From the NCBI RefSeq assembly GCF_024294805.1, contig NZ_JANCLU010000028.1, positions 1 to 49,089 of the forward strand: 49,089 bases of DNA, read 5' to 3'. This DNA is from Alsobacter ponti (lineage in GTDB: Bacteria > Pseudomonadota > Alphaproteobacteria > Rhizobiales > Beijerinckiaceae). Numbering within the stretch: position 1 is the stretch's first letter; the number at the start of each line of letters is the position of its first letter. The notes under the pieces were generated by a model. The model was not told where the DNA came from. It was given only the letters and a program-made list of their open reading frames with translations, and ran no database searches. The translations under genes were made by a program, and so were the position numbers. Below, in pieces: positions 41,794 through 49,089 of the stretch.

Positions 41794-43710
41794 ATGCTCG
41801 ATTTCCTGGAGCTCGAGGAGACTGTCGGAAAAGTCTGGCACCGCCTGGTCGGCGGCGCGGCCACCTACGCGCGCTGCCCGGAGGCGGAAGCGACGCTGGA
41901 GGAGGTGCGCGGCCCGCTGGCCGTAATGTTCCGGGGGTTCGGCGGCGAGGCCGCCGTGCAGATCGCGGCGGCGGGCGCGCGCCGCTCGAAGCATCGCCTG
42001 GGCTGGCGGCAATTCGTCGGCGTGGGCGAGGAGCGGCTGGAACAGCCCGGCCGCGACGGCGCGACCCTGTTCCTGCCCGCCGGCATCGCCTATTTCCCGG
42101 ACCCCGCGCTCAACCGGGCGCTGTATCGGTGGCTGGCGGCGTGGTTCGCCGTCGTGCCTGTCACGCCGCTCGGCGAGGACGAGCCCTTGCGCCGTGACCT
42201 GCTGGCGCTGCGCCGGGCGCGGCGCACCACGCTGGCGGTGCTCGCCGCCTTCCCCGGCCTCGCGGGGGACCATCGCGCGCTGGCCTGCGCCATCGCCGCC
42301 GCGCGGCCGAAGCGGCCGATGCCCGCCAACGAGCGCGAGCTCGAGCGCATCGTCATGACGCTGCTGGGGGCCGGCGACCCGCCTCCCGGCGCGCTGTGGG
42401 CGGCGGTTGCGGGCGAGGGGCCGCTCCCTTCCGGGATCGCGCGCGGCTACCAGCCATTCCTTCCCTGTCCGCTGTGGGGCGATGCCTGGCTGCGGGCGGA
42501 ACAGACCGCAGCCGACGATCCGGACGAGGCCGGAGGCGCGTCGGACTCCCAGGCGGCCGAGACGCGCAAGCGCACCGCCAACCGCGAGCGCGAGGACGCC
42601 GAGCGGGCCGAGCGCGACCCGCTGGCGCTGAACCGCTTCGAGAAGATCCTGGCCATGGCCGAGATGGTCGATGTCGACCGGCCGTCGGACGAGGACGAGG
42701 ACGACCAGGCGCGCGAGGCCGCCGACGCGCTGGAGGAACTGACCGTCGGCCGCCGCGACGGCAAGCCGGCGAGCCGCCTCAAGTTTGATCTCGACCTGCC
42801 GCCCGAGGCGGTCGACCGCGAGCGGCTGACCGCCGAGCTGACCTATCCCGAGTGGGACTACACCCGCGCGGCCTATCTTCCGGCCCATTGCCGCGTGCTG
42901 GCCGGCGTCGCGCCGGAGACGGGCGAGACCTGGACGCCCGACGCCGAGGCGCTGCGGCACGTCAGGCGGGTGCGCCGGCAGTTCGAGGCGCTGCGGCCCC
43001 GCCGGGTCCTAATGCGGGCGCAGGCGGACGGCGAGGAGCTCGATCTCGACGCCCTGGTGCGGGCGCGCTGCGATCTGGCGACCGGGCACGGCGCGCTCGA
43101 CCGGGTGCACATGACCACCCGGGAGCAGGGGCAGGACCTGGCGGTGACGCTGCTGGTGGATGTCTCGCTGTCGACCGACAGCTGGGTGGATGGGCGCAGG
43201 GTGCTGGACGTCGAGAAGGAGGCGCTGCTGGTGCTGGCGCACGGGCTGGCGGGCTCGGGCGACAGCCACAGCATCCTGACCTTCACCTCGCGCCGGCGCT
43301 CCTGGGTGCGGGTGGAGACGGTGAAGCAGTTCGGCGAGGCGATGAGCGGCGCGGTGGAGCGCCGCATCGGCGCGCTGCGGCCGGGCTATTACACCCGCAT
43401 CGGCGCCGCGATCCGCCACGCCGTCGCTCAGATCGTGCTTCAACCGAACCGCCGCAAGTTGTTGATCGTGCTCACGGACGGCAAGCCGAACGATGTCGAT
43501 CATTACGAGGGTCGGTTCGGCATCGAGGACACTCGCCGGGCAGTCCAGGAGGCCCGCCGCGCCGGCGTGGCGGTGTTCGGGGTGACCATCGATGAGGATG
43601 CGAAGTCGTATTTTCCGACACTGTTCGGACGCTTCGGATTCGCCACGGTGGGGCGGGCGTCGCGGCTGCCGATGGCTCTGCCGGCCATCTACCGCCAGCT
43701 CGTCGGCTGA
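41794..43710 (+). CDS. norD: NorD, VWA-domain activation protein of nitric oxide reductase
   Basis: I start at ATG 41794 (MLDFLELEETVGKVWHRLVG, the usual family start); GTG 41785 overlapping the norQ stop is possible. The 638-aa protein has an N-terminal helical domain, an acidic linker (DEDEDDQAREAADALEEL), and a C-terminal von Willebrand A domain with MIDAS DVSLSTDS and LIVLTDGKPND. It works with NorQ in cNor maturation. Confidence 0.93.
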   Translation: MLDFLELEETVGKVWHRLVGGAATYARCPEAEATLEEVRGPLAVMFRGFGGEAAVQIAAAGARRSKHRLGWRQFVGVGEERLEQPGRDGATLFLPAGIAYFPDPALNRALYRWLAAWFAVVPVTPLGEDEPLRRDLLALRRARRTTLAVLAAFPGLAGDHRALACAIAAARPKRPMPANERELERIVMTLLGAGDPPPGALWAAVAGEGPLPSGIARGYQPFLPCPLWGDAWLRAEQTAADDPDEAGGASDSQAAETRKRTANREREDAERAERDPLALNRFEKILAMAEMVDVDRPSDEDEDDQAREAADALEELTVGRRDGKPASRLKFDLDLPPEAVDRERLTAELTYPEWDYTRAAYLPAHCRVLAGVAPETGETWTPDAEALRHVRRVRRQFEALRPRRVLMRAQADGEELDLDALVRARCDLATGHGALDRVHMTTREQGQDLAVTLLVDVSLSTDSWVDGRRVLDVEKEALLVLAHGLAGSGDSHSILTFTSRRRSWVRVETVKQFGEAMSGAVERRIGALRPGYYTRIGAAIRHAVAQIVLQPNRRKLLIVLTDGKPNDVDHYEGRFGIEDTRRAVQEARRAGVAVFGVTIDEDAKSYFPTLFGRFGFATVGRASRLPMALPAIYRQLVG

Positions 43711-44018
43711 CACGCAGGAGTTGCGGACGCGGCCCGCTTCGCCGCGCCCGCCGCCGGAATCGGCGTCGGAATCCGCCATCGTCGCCCGCGTTTCCGTGTC
43801 GAATTCGGCACGGAACGGCGCCGCGATCCGCGCTTCTTGTGTCGGAACGTCGGAATCCGGATCTTCGGCCGCTGTTCCATCGGAATCGCGCCTGCGCGCG
43901 CCGCCGCCGAATATCGCGCCTTCCGGGGCTGTCCGAATCCGGCTAGCCCGTGCTGGATTTTCCGGCTCGGGCGTCGCACGGTGCGGCGCAGCTTGTCATC
44001 ACACGGATCGGGTTTGCC
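43711..44018. other. Intergenic region between norD and the dehydrogenase gene
   Basis: The 308 bases contain several copies of a short TCGGAA(T/C) motif (for example near 43790, 43840 and 43880) but no gene, terminator with a T-tract, or clear promoter that I can support. Confidence 0.4.
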
Positions 44019-45053
44019 ATGCGCGCCGTCGTCATTCACGCCCCGCACGATTTGCGGATCGACACCATCGCCGACGCGCCGGAGCCGGGCCCCGGCGAGG
44101 TCCGCGTGCGGATCGCGGCGGGCGGCATTTGCGGGTCGGACCTTCATTACTTTCACAAGGGCGGTTTCGGCACGGTTCGGGTCAAGGAGCCGATGGCGCT
44201 CGGCCACGAGATCTCCGGCGTGATAACGGAGCTCGGCTCGGGCGTGTCGCACCTCGCCGTCGGCGCGCGCGTGGCGGTCAATCCGAGCCGCCCCTGCGGC
44301 GCGTGCGAGTACTGCGCGCGGGGGATGCGCAACCACTGCCTCGACATGCGCTTCCTGGGCAGCGCGATGCGCTTCCCGCACGTGCAGGGCGGCTTCCGCG
44401 AGTTCATGACGGTCGACGCGTCGCAGGCGGTGCCGATCGCGGATTCGCTCAGCCTCGGCGAGGCGGCTTTGGCCGAGCCGCTGGCGGTGTGCCTGCACGC
44501 CGGCATGCGGGCCGGGCCGCTGCTCGGCCGGCGCGTGCTCGTCACCGGTTCGGGCCCCATCGGGGCGCTGTGCGCGATGGTCGCCCGCTACGGCGGGGCG
44601 GCGGAGGTGGTGGTCACCGACATCGCCGACGCGCCTCTGGCGGCCTCGCGGGCGCTCGGCGCGACCCGCACGGTCAACATGGCGGCGGAGCCGGACGGGC
44701 TGGCGGAGTACAAGGCGGGGAAGGGCGCGTTCGACGTGCTGTTCGAGGCGTCCGGCGCGGCGCCGGCGCTGATCGGGGCGTTCGACGTGCTGCGCCCCGG
44801 GGCGGTGGTGGTGCAGGTGGGGCTCGGCGGCGAGATGACGCTGCCGGTCAACACCATCGTGGCGAAGGAGCTTCAGTTGCGCGGCGCGTTCCGCTTCGAC
44901 ACCGAGTTCGAACTGGCCGTGCGGCTGATGGGGCAGGGCCTCGTCGACCCCCGCCCCCTCATCACCGCGACGCTGCCCTTCGAGTCCGCCGTCGAGGCCT
45001 TCACGCTCGCCAGCGACCGCTCGCGGGCGATGAAGGTGCAGCTCAGCTTCTGA
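44019..45053 (+). CDS. L-idonate 5-dehydrogenase-like zinc alcohol dehydrogenase
   Basis: I start at ATG 44019 (MRAVVIHAPHDLRI). The 344-aa protein is a medium-chain zinc dehydrogenase: catalytic zinc Cys38 in GICGSDLHYF, GHE (61-63), the structural zinc set CGACEYCARGMRNHC, and the NAD(P) fold VLVTGSGPIGALCAMVAR. FHKGGFGTVRVKEPMALGHE and FLGSAMRFPHVQGGF are typical of L-idonate 5-dehydrogenases, which turn L-idonate into 5-ketogluconate. It stands alone here, without other sugar-acid genes. Confidence 0.86.
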   Translation: MRAVVIHAPHDLRIDTIADAPEPGPGEVRVRIAAGGICGSDLHYFHKGGFGTVRVKEPMALGHEISGVITELGSGVSHLAVGARVAVNPSRPCGACEYCARGMRNHCLDMRFLGSAMRFPHVQGGFREFMTVDASQAVPIADSLSLGEAALAEPLAVCLHAGMRAGPLLGRRVLVTGSGPIGALCAMVARYGGAAEVVVTDIADAPLAASRALGATRTVNMAAEPDGLAEYKAGKGAFDVLFEASGAAPALIGAFDVLRPGAVVVQVGLGGEMTLPVNTIVAKELQLRGAFRFDTEFELAVRLMGQGLVDPRPLITATLPFESAVEAFTLASDRSRAMKVQLSF

Positions 45054-45068
45054 CGGCGTCCGGCCGCC

Positions 45069-45506
45069 TCAGCGGCCGAGGCCGATTTCCAGGCCGTTCA
45101 GGTCGAGCGAGAACATGGCCCCCATCTGGCGGCCTTTCAGCTCGATGACGACGCCCTTGGAGTTCTTCAGCCGCGCCACCTGCGCGCCGCCGGCCACGGC
45201 GACGCCCGCCTCGGCGGCGGTGTAGGTGCCGACGATGTCCTGCACGCTGGTCAGGTTGTAGGCGGTGCCCACCAGGTCGGCCTTGGACGCGCCGATGGTC
45301 GCGCCGAGGCTGACGCCGCCGATCTTCAGCGGGTAGGTCTTCTTGTCCATGGTGATCGTGCCCTTGCCGCCGGACATGCCGACGATGAGGCCCGCCTTGA
45401 CGATCTGGATGCGCACGGCGGCCGTCTTGGCCTCTGCGAGGCCCGGCATGGCCGCGACGGCGAGTGCGGCGGCGGCGAAGGTGGCGAGTAGAACCCTGCG
45501 CTTCAT
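45069..45506 (-). CDS. Secreted protein of unknown function (145 aa)
   Basis: The protein starts at ATG 45506. It has a Sec signal peptide (VLLATFAAAALAVAAMPGLAEA) and a body of repeated strands: GGKGTITMDKKTYPLKIGGVSLG, VGTAYNLTSVQDIVGTYTAAEAG and NSKGVVIELKGRQMG. I have seen this G-x-G-T-x(5)-K-x-Y-P pattern in small secreted or lipid-associated proteobacterial proteins but cannot name a function. It is convergent with the dehydrogenase gene, and its promoter is probably in the AT-rich stretch near 45690-45790. Confidence 0.75.
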   Translation of the reverse strand: MKRRVLLATFAAAALAVAAMPGLAEAKTAAVRIQIVKAGLIVGMSGGKGTITMDKKTYPLKIGGVSLGATIGASKADLVGTAYNLTSVQDIVGTYTAAEAGVAVAGGAQVARLKNSKGVVIELKGRQMGAMFSLDLNGLEIGLGR

Positions 45507-45905
45507 GACAAACCTCTCGTCTTTCGGGAGTTGAAACGGGGCCGGAACGGACCGTCCGTCGCGGCCTCGCGCCGCTCGCCCGTCCTTGAACGCGGCGGAG
45601 CGGTTTTGGTGGCGCGGCGCGGGCGCGCCGTCCGCCATGCGCCCGACGGGGTGGCCCCGCGGATGCACACGATGCGGCCTCTCCGTTCGGGATCGTGACG
45701 CATAAGGCAACTGAACGGTTTAGATTAAGCTGGTCAATGAGCAATAATGCTGATGCTAATATGCGCAATAGATCAAGCGAAATGACCCGGCATCGTCATC
45801 CTGCGTGAGTTTGCGCCGAGGCCGCCGCGGGCAGGGTGGATCACAAAACGCGTGCCCGCCTCGCCATCCTGGGGCACAGTTCCGGGGCTGGGCCGGACGG
45901 CCCCC

Positions 45906-45953
45906 AGGAACGTCCAGAAGGAACGTCCAGAAGGAACGTCCAGAAGGAACGTG
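45906..45953. repeat. Short tandem repeat, 13-bp unit, 3.7 copies
   Basis: AGGAACGTCCAGA is repeated at 45906, 45919 and 45932, with a partial fourth at 45945. It lies in the 550-bp gap 45507-46056, which also holds an AT-rich promoter-like stretch (about 45700-45785). The unit is not a multiple of three and no gene fits it. Confidence 0.85.
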
Positions 45954-46056
45954 CGAAACGGACGTGCGGACGGGACGGGCGGAAGCTGGCGAAGGGTGAC
46001 GCGTGGCGCGGATCGTTGCTGGCGGCAAGAAGTTGAAATGGGGGCGGGAGAGCCAG

Positions 46057-46728
46057 ATGAGCAAGCGTGATGACAGGCTGAAGCAGCGATACGCGGAGTT
46101 CGCCGAGGCGCGCCGCGAGCGCGTCGAGGCCCAGGCGGTGGCGGTGGGCCCGGGCGGCGTCGACCCCGCGGCGCTGCCGGCCGAACCCGGCATCCTGGCG
46201 GCCATCTCGGTGGAGCTGCGCGCGTTGCGGCAGGAGCGGCGCGCCCTCAAGCGCCTGCGCAGGGCGATCGCCGGCGCGATGCCGAAGGCCGACGCGCAGG
46301 CCGCGCCCGACGGTTCGGCGGCCGCGCCGGAGCCCGACGCGCCCGCCGCGTCGCCGATGCCGACGCGGGCGCGTCGCCCGCGCAAGCCGCGCGCCACGTC
46401 CGATGTCGCCGCGCCGTCGCGGGCCCGCAAGCCGCGCGCCCCCAACTCCACGACCGCCAAGTCCACCGCCGGCAAGTCGGCTTCCGGCGCATCGAGGGCG
46501 GCGAAGGCTTCATCCGCCACGTCCAAATCGGCCGCGTCCAAATCGGCTGCGTCCAAGTCGGCCGCCTCCAAGTCGGCCGCGTCCAAGTCCGCTGCGTCCA
46601 AGTCCGCCGCCTCGAAGCCCGCCGCCGCCAAATCCGCCTCCGGAGCCAAGGGCCGGCCGCGCGCCGTCCGCGCCCGGCCCGCCGCCGCCCGCAGCAACGG
46701 GCGACGCCAGGCCCCGCGGGCGCGCTGA
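46057..46728 (+). CDS. Lysine/alanine-rich histone H1-like repeat protein
   Basis: I start at ATG 46057 (MSKRDDRLKQRYAEFAEA), seven bases behind GGGAG. The 223-aa protein has a helical N-terminus (about 1-80, charged, possibly coiled coil: ISVELRALRQERRALKRLRRAI), then a basic Pro/Ala/Lys tail with seven or more KSAAS-type pentads and an Arg-rich end. Such tails bind DNA or polyphosphate non-specifically, as in histone H1-like bacterial proteins. It is six bases from the CYTH-CHAD gene, so the two probably share an operon; the polyphosphate link is inference. Confidence 0.72.
   Translation: MSKRDDRLKQRYAEFAEARRERVEAQAVAVGPGGVDPAALPAEPGILAAISVELRALRQERRALKRLRRAIAGAMPKADAQAAPDGSAAAPEPDAPAASPMPTRARRPRKPRATSDVAAPSRARKPRAPNSTTAKSTAGKSASGASRAAKASSATSKSAASKSAASKSAASKSAASKSAASKSAASKPAAAKSASGAKGRPRAVRARPAAARSNGRRQAPRAR
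46522..46641 (+). repeat. 15-bp coding tandem repeat (eight units)
   Basis: Eight units of the type TCCAA(A/G)TCGGCCGC(C/G) encode the (S)KSAA pentads of the histone H1-like tail. Units differ mainly at third codon positions, so repeat number may vary between strains. Confidence 0.85.
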
Positions 46729-46734
46729 CGCGCC

Positions 46735-48258
46735 GTGTCCCCCCAATCCGCGGCCGGGCTTGAGCGCGAGCTGGCGTTCCGCGTGCCCGACGCGGCCCTG
46801 GAGGGGCTTGCCGCCTTTGCCGCGTTCGGCCGTCCCCGCCGCCTCGTCTCCACCTATTGGGACACGGCGGATTTCGCCTTCCGGCAGGCCGGCGTCACCC
46901 TGCGCGTGCGGCAGGCCGGGCGACGCCGCAGCCTCGGCGTGAAGTGGCGCGAGCGCGGGCACGGCCTCGCCACACGCGCCGAGCGCGAGGTGGACAATGG
47001 CGGCGACACGCCCGACCTTGGCCGCCTCGAGCCCGACCTCGCCGAATATCTCGCCGGGCTCCGCCGCGACGCGCCGCTCGCCCCCGCCTTCGTCACCACC
47101 GTCCTGCGCCGCACGGCCCTCGTCGATCAGAAGGGCGGCGCGGTGGAAATGGCGCTGGACCAGGGCTGGATCGTCGCCGGCGAGCGCCGGGCGCGCGTGC
47201 GCGATTGCGAGTGCGAGCTGAAGGACGGCGATTTGCCGGTGCTGTTCGATCTCGCCGGGCGCATCGTGCCGCGCTTCGGCCTGCGGCTCCTCGCCGCAAG
47301 CAAGGGGGAGCGCGGCTACGCGCTCGCCGCCGGCCCGGCGGGCGCGGTCAAGGCGCTGCCGGTTCCCGGTTCGGCGGAGACGATGGAGCAGTTGCTCGAA
47401 GCCGCGCTCGGTACCTGCGTCACGCAGTTCGTGCGCAACTGGCCCGCTTTCCTCGACGGCGCGAACGCCGAGGCGCTGCACCAGCTCCGCGTGGCGCTGC
47501 GCCGGCTGCGCGCGCTGCTGTCGATGTTCCACCACGAGGTTCCCGCGCCGGCGCTGGAGGCGCTGCGGGGCGAGGCGGCGCGCCTGGCCAAAGGCATGGC
47601 CGACGCGCGCGAATGGGACGTGCTGGCGCCGCTGACCGGGGAGGAGGACTTCGCCGAGCTCTGCCCGCCCGGCGGTATCGAGCAGTTCGCGGCGGCGCTC
47701 GGCAAGGCCCGCCGCGCCAGCTACGCCGGGGTCGTCGGCCTGCTGGAGGGACCGGACGCGACCGGCTTCGTGCTCGCGGCGGAAGGTCTGGCGGCCAGGC
47801 GCGGGTGGCGCGACGGCCGGACGGACGACGAGGTCGCGGCGCTCGATGCGCCCGCCGCCGCCTTCGCCCGCAGGACGCTCAAGCGCCTGCGCCGGCGGGT
47901 GCTGAAGCGCGGCAAAGGGCTGGCGCGGCTCACCGATGCGGAGCTGCACCGCGTCCGCGTCGCGCTGAAGGCGCTGCGCTATGGCGTCGACACCTTCGCG
48001 CCACTGCTCGGCCACCCGCGCAAGACCCGACGCTTCGCCGCCATCGCCTCGCATTTGCAGGACGTGCTGGGCGAGGCCAACGACGCGGCGACGCTGGGCG
48101 CGCTGGTCGGTGGGCTGCGCATGCCGGCCCGCGCCGCCGCCGGCCGCGCCACGCGCGAGCTGGCGGTCGCCTGGTTCGAGGCCCGCCGCACGTCCCACCG
48201 CTCCAACGTCCACGCCGCCTGGCGCGCCTTCAAAAAGGCCGACATCGACTGGCTGTGA
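46735..48258 (+). CDS. CYTH-CHAD protein
   Basis: The 507-aa protein starts at GTG 46735. Residues about 8-200 form a CYTH domain (STYWDTADFAFRQAGVTLRVR; AREREVD-type strands), but the usual ExExK at its start is ERELA, so the Lys is replaced by Ala. Residues about 225-500 form a CHAD domain with ALHQLRVALRRLRALLSMF and its second copy ELHRVRVALKALRYGVDTF, rich in His and Arg for polyphosphate binding. The substrate of the CYTH part (a triphosphate or polyphosphate) is uncertain and the enzyme may be inactive. The Lys-rich neighbour may share its polyanion target. Confidence 0.87.
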   Translation: MSPQSAAGLERELAFRVPDAALEGLAAFAAFGRPRRLVSTYWDTADFAFRQAGVTLRVRQAGRRRSLGVKWRERGHGLATRAEREVDNGGDTPDLGRLEPDLAEYLAGLRRDAPLAPAFVTTVLRRTALVDQKGGAVEMALDQGWIVAGERRARVRDCECELKDGDLPVLFDLAGRIVPRFGLRLLAASKGERGYALAAGPAGAVKALPVPGSAETMEQLLEAALGTCVTQFVRNWPAFLDGANAEALHQLRVALRRLRALLSMFHHEVPAPALEALRGEAARLAKGMADAREWDVLAPLTGEEDFAELCPPGGIEQFAAALGKARRASYAGVVGLLEGPDATGFVLAAEGLAARRGWRDGRTDDEVAALDAPAAAFARRTLKRLRRRVLKRGKGLARLTDAELHRVRVALKALRYGVDTFAPLLGHPRKTRRFAAIASHLQDVLGEANDAATLGALVGGLRMPARAAAGRATRELAVAWFEARRTSHRSNVHAAWRAFKKADIDWL

Positions 48259-48377
48259 CGGCGCGGGGGGACTGGGTCCGCGCCGGCGTCCGGAGCGCGG
48301 CAGCCTCCGCAGGTTGTGAAGCAGGTCCGCCGCGCGCCGGCTTGTGCTCGGCCGTGGGCGCGCGGCAATATGGCGGC

Positions 48378-48659
48378 ATGTCCCGCGCCATCCTCGCCGC
48401 CATCCTCACCCTCGCCGCCGCTCCGGCCCTGGCCCAGAGCCGCCCCGACACGCTGACCATGACCTGCGCCCAGACGCAGGCCTTGGTGAAGAGCAAGGGC
48501 TCGATCGTGCTGGGCTCCGGCCAGTTCTTCTACGACCTCTATGTCGCGAGCGTCACCTACTGCCCCATCGGCGAGGTCACGCGCGTCATGTTCGTGAAGA
48601 CCAAGGACCAGCCGGCCTGCCCGCTCTCGGTGTGCGATCAGCCCTTCCAGAATTATTGA
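48378..48659 (+). CDS. Small secreted Cys-containing protein (93 aa)
   Basis: ATG 48378 starts a Sec signal peptide (AILAAILTLAAAPALAQ), followed by a 70-residue mature part with four Cys (TMTCAQTQALV, SVTYCPIGE, PACPLSVC) and the stretch KGSIVLGSGQFFYDLYV. This resembles a small periplasmic family common in Hyphomicrobiales with two likely disulfides. Function unknown. Confidence 0.75.
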   Translation: MSRAILAAILTLAAAPALAQSRPDTLTMTCAQTQALVKSKGSIVLGSGQFFYDLYVASVTYCPIGEVTRVMFVKTKDQPACPLSVCDQPFQNY

Positions 48660-48713
48660 GGGGCGGCGGGCGGAGGGCGGACTGGCGTCCGTCCTTTGCG
48701 CTTGCGGGCGAAA

Positions 48714-48891
48714 GCCCGCCCGTCCCCGGACTGGTGCAGCGAAGCGGAACCAGATCCGGGGCCCAGCGCACCATGTCGCGCGTAGCGCGTCCATACGAAA
48801 AGGCTGGTGCAGCGCCGCTTCGCGGCAACATCCATGCGCTGGCCCCCGGACATGCCTCCGCAAGGCTCCGGCATTCCGGGGACGGGCGGGC
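48714..48891 (+). repeat. MITE-like intergenic repeat, copy 2 (complete)
   Basis: A 178-bp unit bounded by perfect 16-bp terminal inverted repeats GCCCGCCCGTCCCCGG (48714-48729) and CCGGGGACGGGCGGGC (48876-48891). It is repeated in inverted form at 15629-15802 and in truncated form at 48974-49019. It has no coding capacity of its own. Confidence 0.82.
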
Positions 48892-48973
48892 GAGGCCCGC
48901 CCTTATCGCTGCCGCTTCGCGGCTCCGGGAGCGGGCCGGACTGACGTTCTTTCTTTGGGGCTGCGGGCCAACG

Positions 48974-49019
48974 GCCCGCCCGTCCCCGGACTGGTGCAGC
49001 GAAGCGGAACCAGATCCGG
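48974..49019 (+). repeat. MITE-like repeat, copy 3, truncated by an insertion sequence
   Basis: The first 46 bases are identical to the start of copy 2 (GCCCGCCCGTCCCCGG through CCAGATCCGG), then the match stops abruptly at 49019-49020, where IS-type sequence begins. Confidence 0.8.
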
Positions 49020-49089
49020 CAACTGTATTTTTCGGTCAAGCGGATCGGTAGTCCTTCTGGTCTCGGAGCATGGCGTTGAGGGTGATGAG
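49020..49089 (-). mobile_element. IS110-type insertion sequence, 3' end only
   Basis: From 49020 the sequence no longer matches the repeat. A minus-strand frame entering from the right edge ends at TGA 49036-49038 with LITLNAMLRDQKDYRSA, which fits the C-terminus of IS110-family transposases (LNAMLRD). Only 17 codons are visible, so the family call is by short motif recall. IS110 members often insert into repeated intergenic sequences, which fits this site. Confidence 0.55.

Noticed and set aside
45756-46853. Minus-strand frame with repeated DLDAADLDAAD pentads, like a pentapeptide-repeat protein
   Set aside because: The repeats are only the complement of the 15-bp KSAAS coding repeat. It lacks a ribosome site and runs across an intergenic region.

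Overview
The window is about 70% G+C and reads as a chromosomal segment of an alphaproteobacterium, most likely Hyphomicrobiales. The grounds are the norCBQD layout with a CcoG gene and FixK/NnrR-type boxes, an RTX-secreted GH16 enzyme of rhizobial exopolysaccharide-depolymerase type, an ArsR/AHSA1 pair, a YjgN (DUF898)/M48 pair and a CYTH-CHAD gene. This placement is inference from gene content. No rRNA, tRNA or CRISPR array was seen.

1-14.3 kb is an accessory island that resembles a biological-conflict system. Reading leftwards from 11.9 kb, one tightly packed strand encodes a TIR-domain protein, an nSTAND1-type P-loop NTPase, a single-pass membrane protein with a Cys-containing outer domain, an 82-residue precursor peptide ending in W-x-N repeats, and a radical SAM/SPASM maturase of the cyclophane-forming GrrM/OscB type. 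After a short AT-rich gap with a perfect 15-bp palindrome come a GH19 muramidase/chitinase-like enzyme with a peptidoglycan-binding domain and three coupled large proteins of unknown function. Divergently, across another AT-rich gap that holds an odd plus-strand terminator, lie a SLATT/DUF4231-type membrane protein and a patatin-like phospholipase. A ribosomally made, cyclophane-modified peptide inside a TIR-STAND locus is the main novelty.

14.4-18.9 kb is ordinary: a small membrane protein, an autoregulated ArsR repressor with an AHSA1 protein, a MITE-like repeat, a zinc-ribbon/DUF898 protein apparently split in two, an M48 protease and a hotdog thioesterase. 19.2-22.8 kb is one large secreted GH16-RTX-cadherin protein.

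22.8-36.6 kb is a catabolic island under a LacI-type repressor: a fused double class III CoA-transferase, a MaoC-like double hotdog protein, an enolase-superfamily enzyme, a complete Opp/Dpp-type ABC importer, an M20 amidohydrolase and a sorbosone dehydrogenase-like protein. Two nearly identical palindromes (in front of the CoA-transferase and in front of the enolase-superfamily gene) tie the two plus-strand units into one regulon.

36.7-43.7 kb is anaerobic respiration: ccoG, a small membrane protein, and norCBQD (cNor nitric oxide reductase plus its NorQ/NorD assembly ATPase pair). A box TTGCG-N4-CACAA stands before norC. Downstream of ccoG a FixK/FNR-type box sits exactly at -41.5 of a short two-hairpin, self-terminating unit that looks like an undescribed ~70-nt small RNA.

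44-49 kb has an L-idonate 5-dehydrogenase, a secreted protein of unknown function, a lysine-rich histone H1-like repeat protein next to a CYTH-CHAD (polyphosphate-binding type) protein, a small secreted Cys protein, and then two more copies of the MITE-like repeat. The last copy is cut by an IS110-type insertion sequence that runs off the end of the window.
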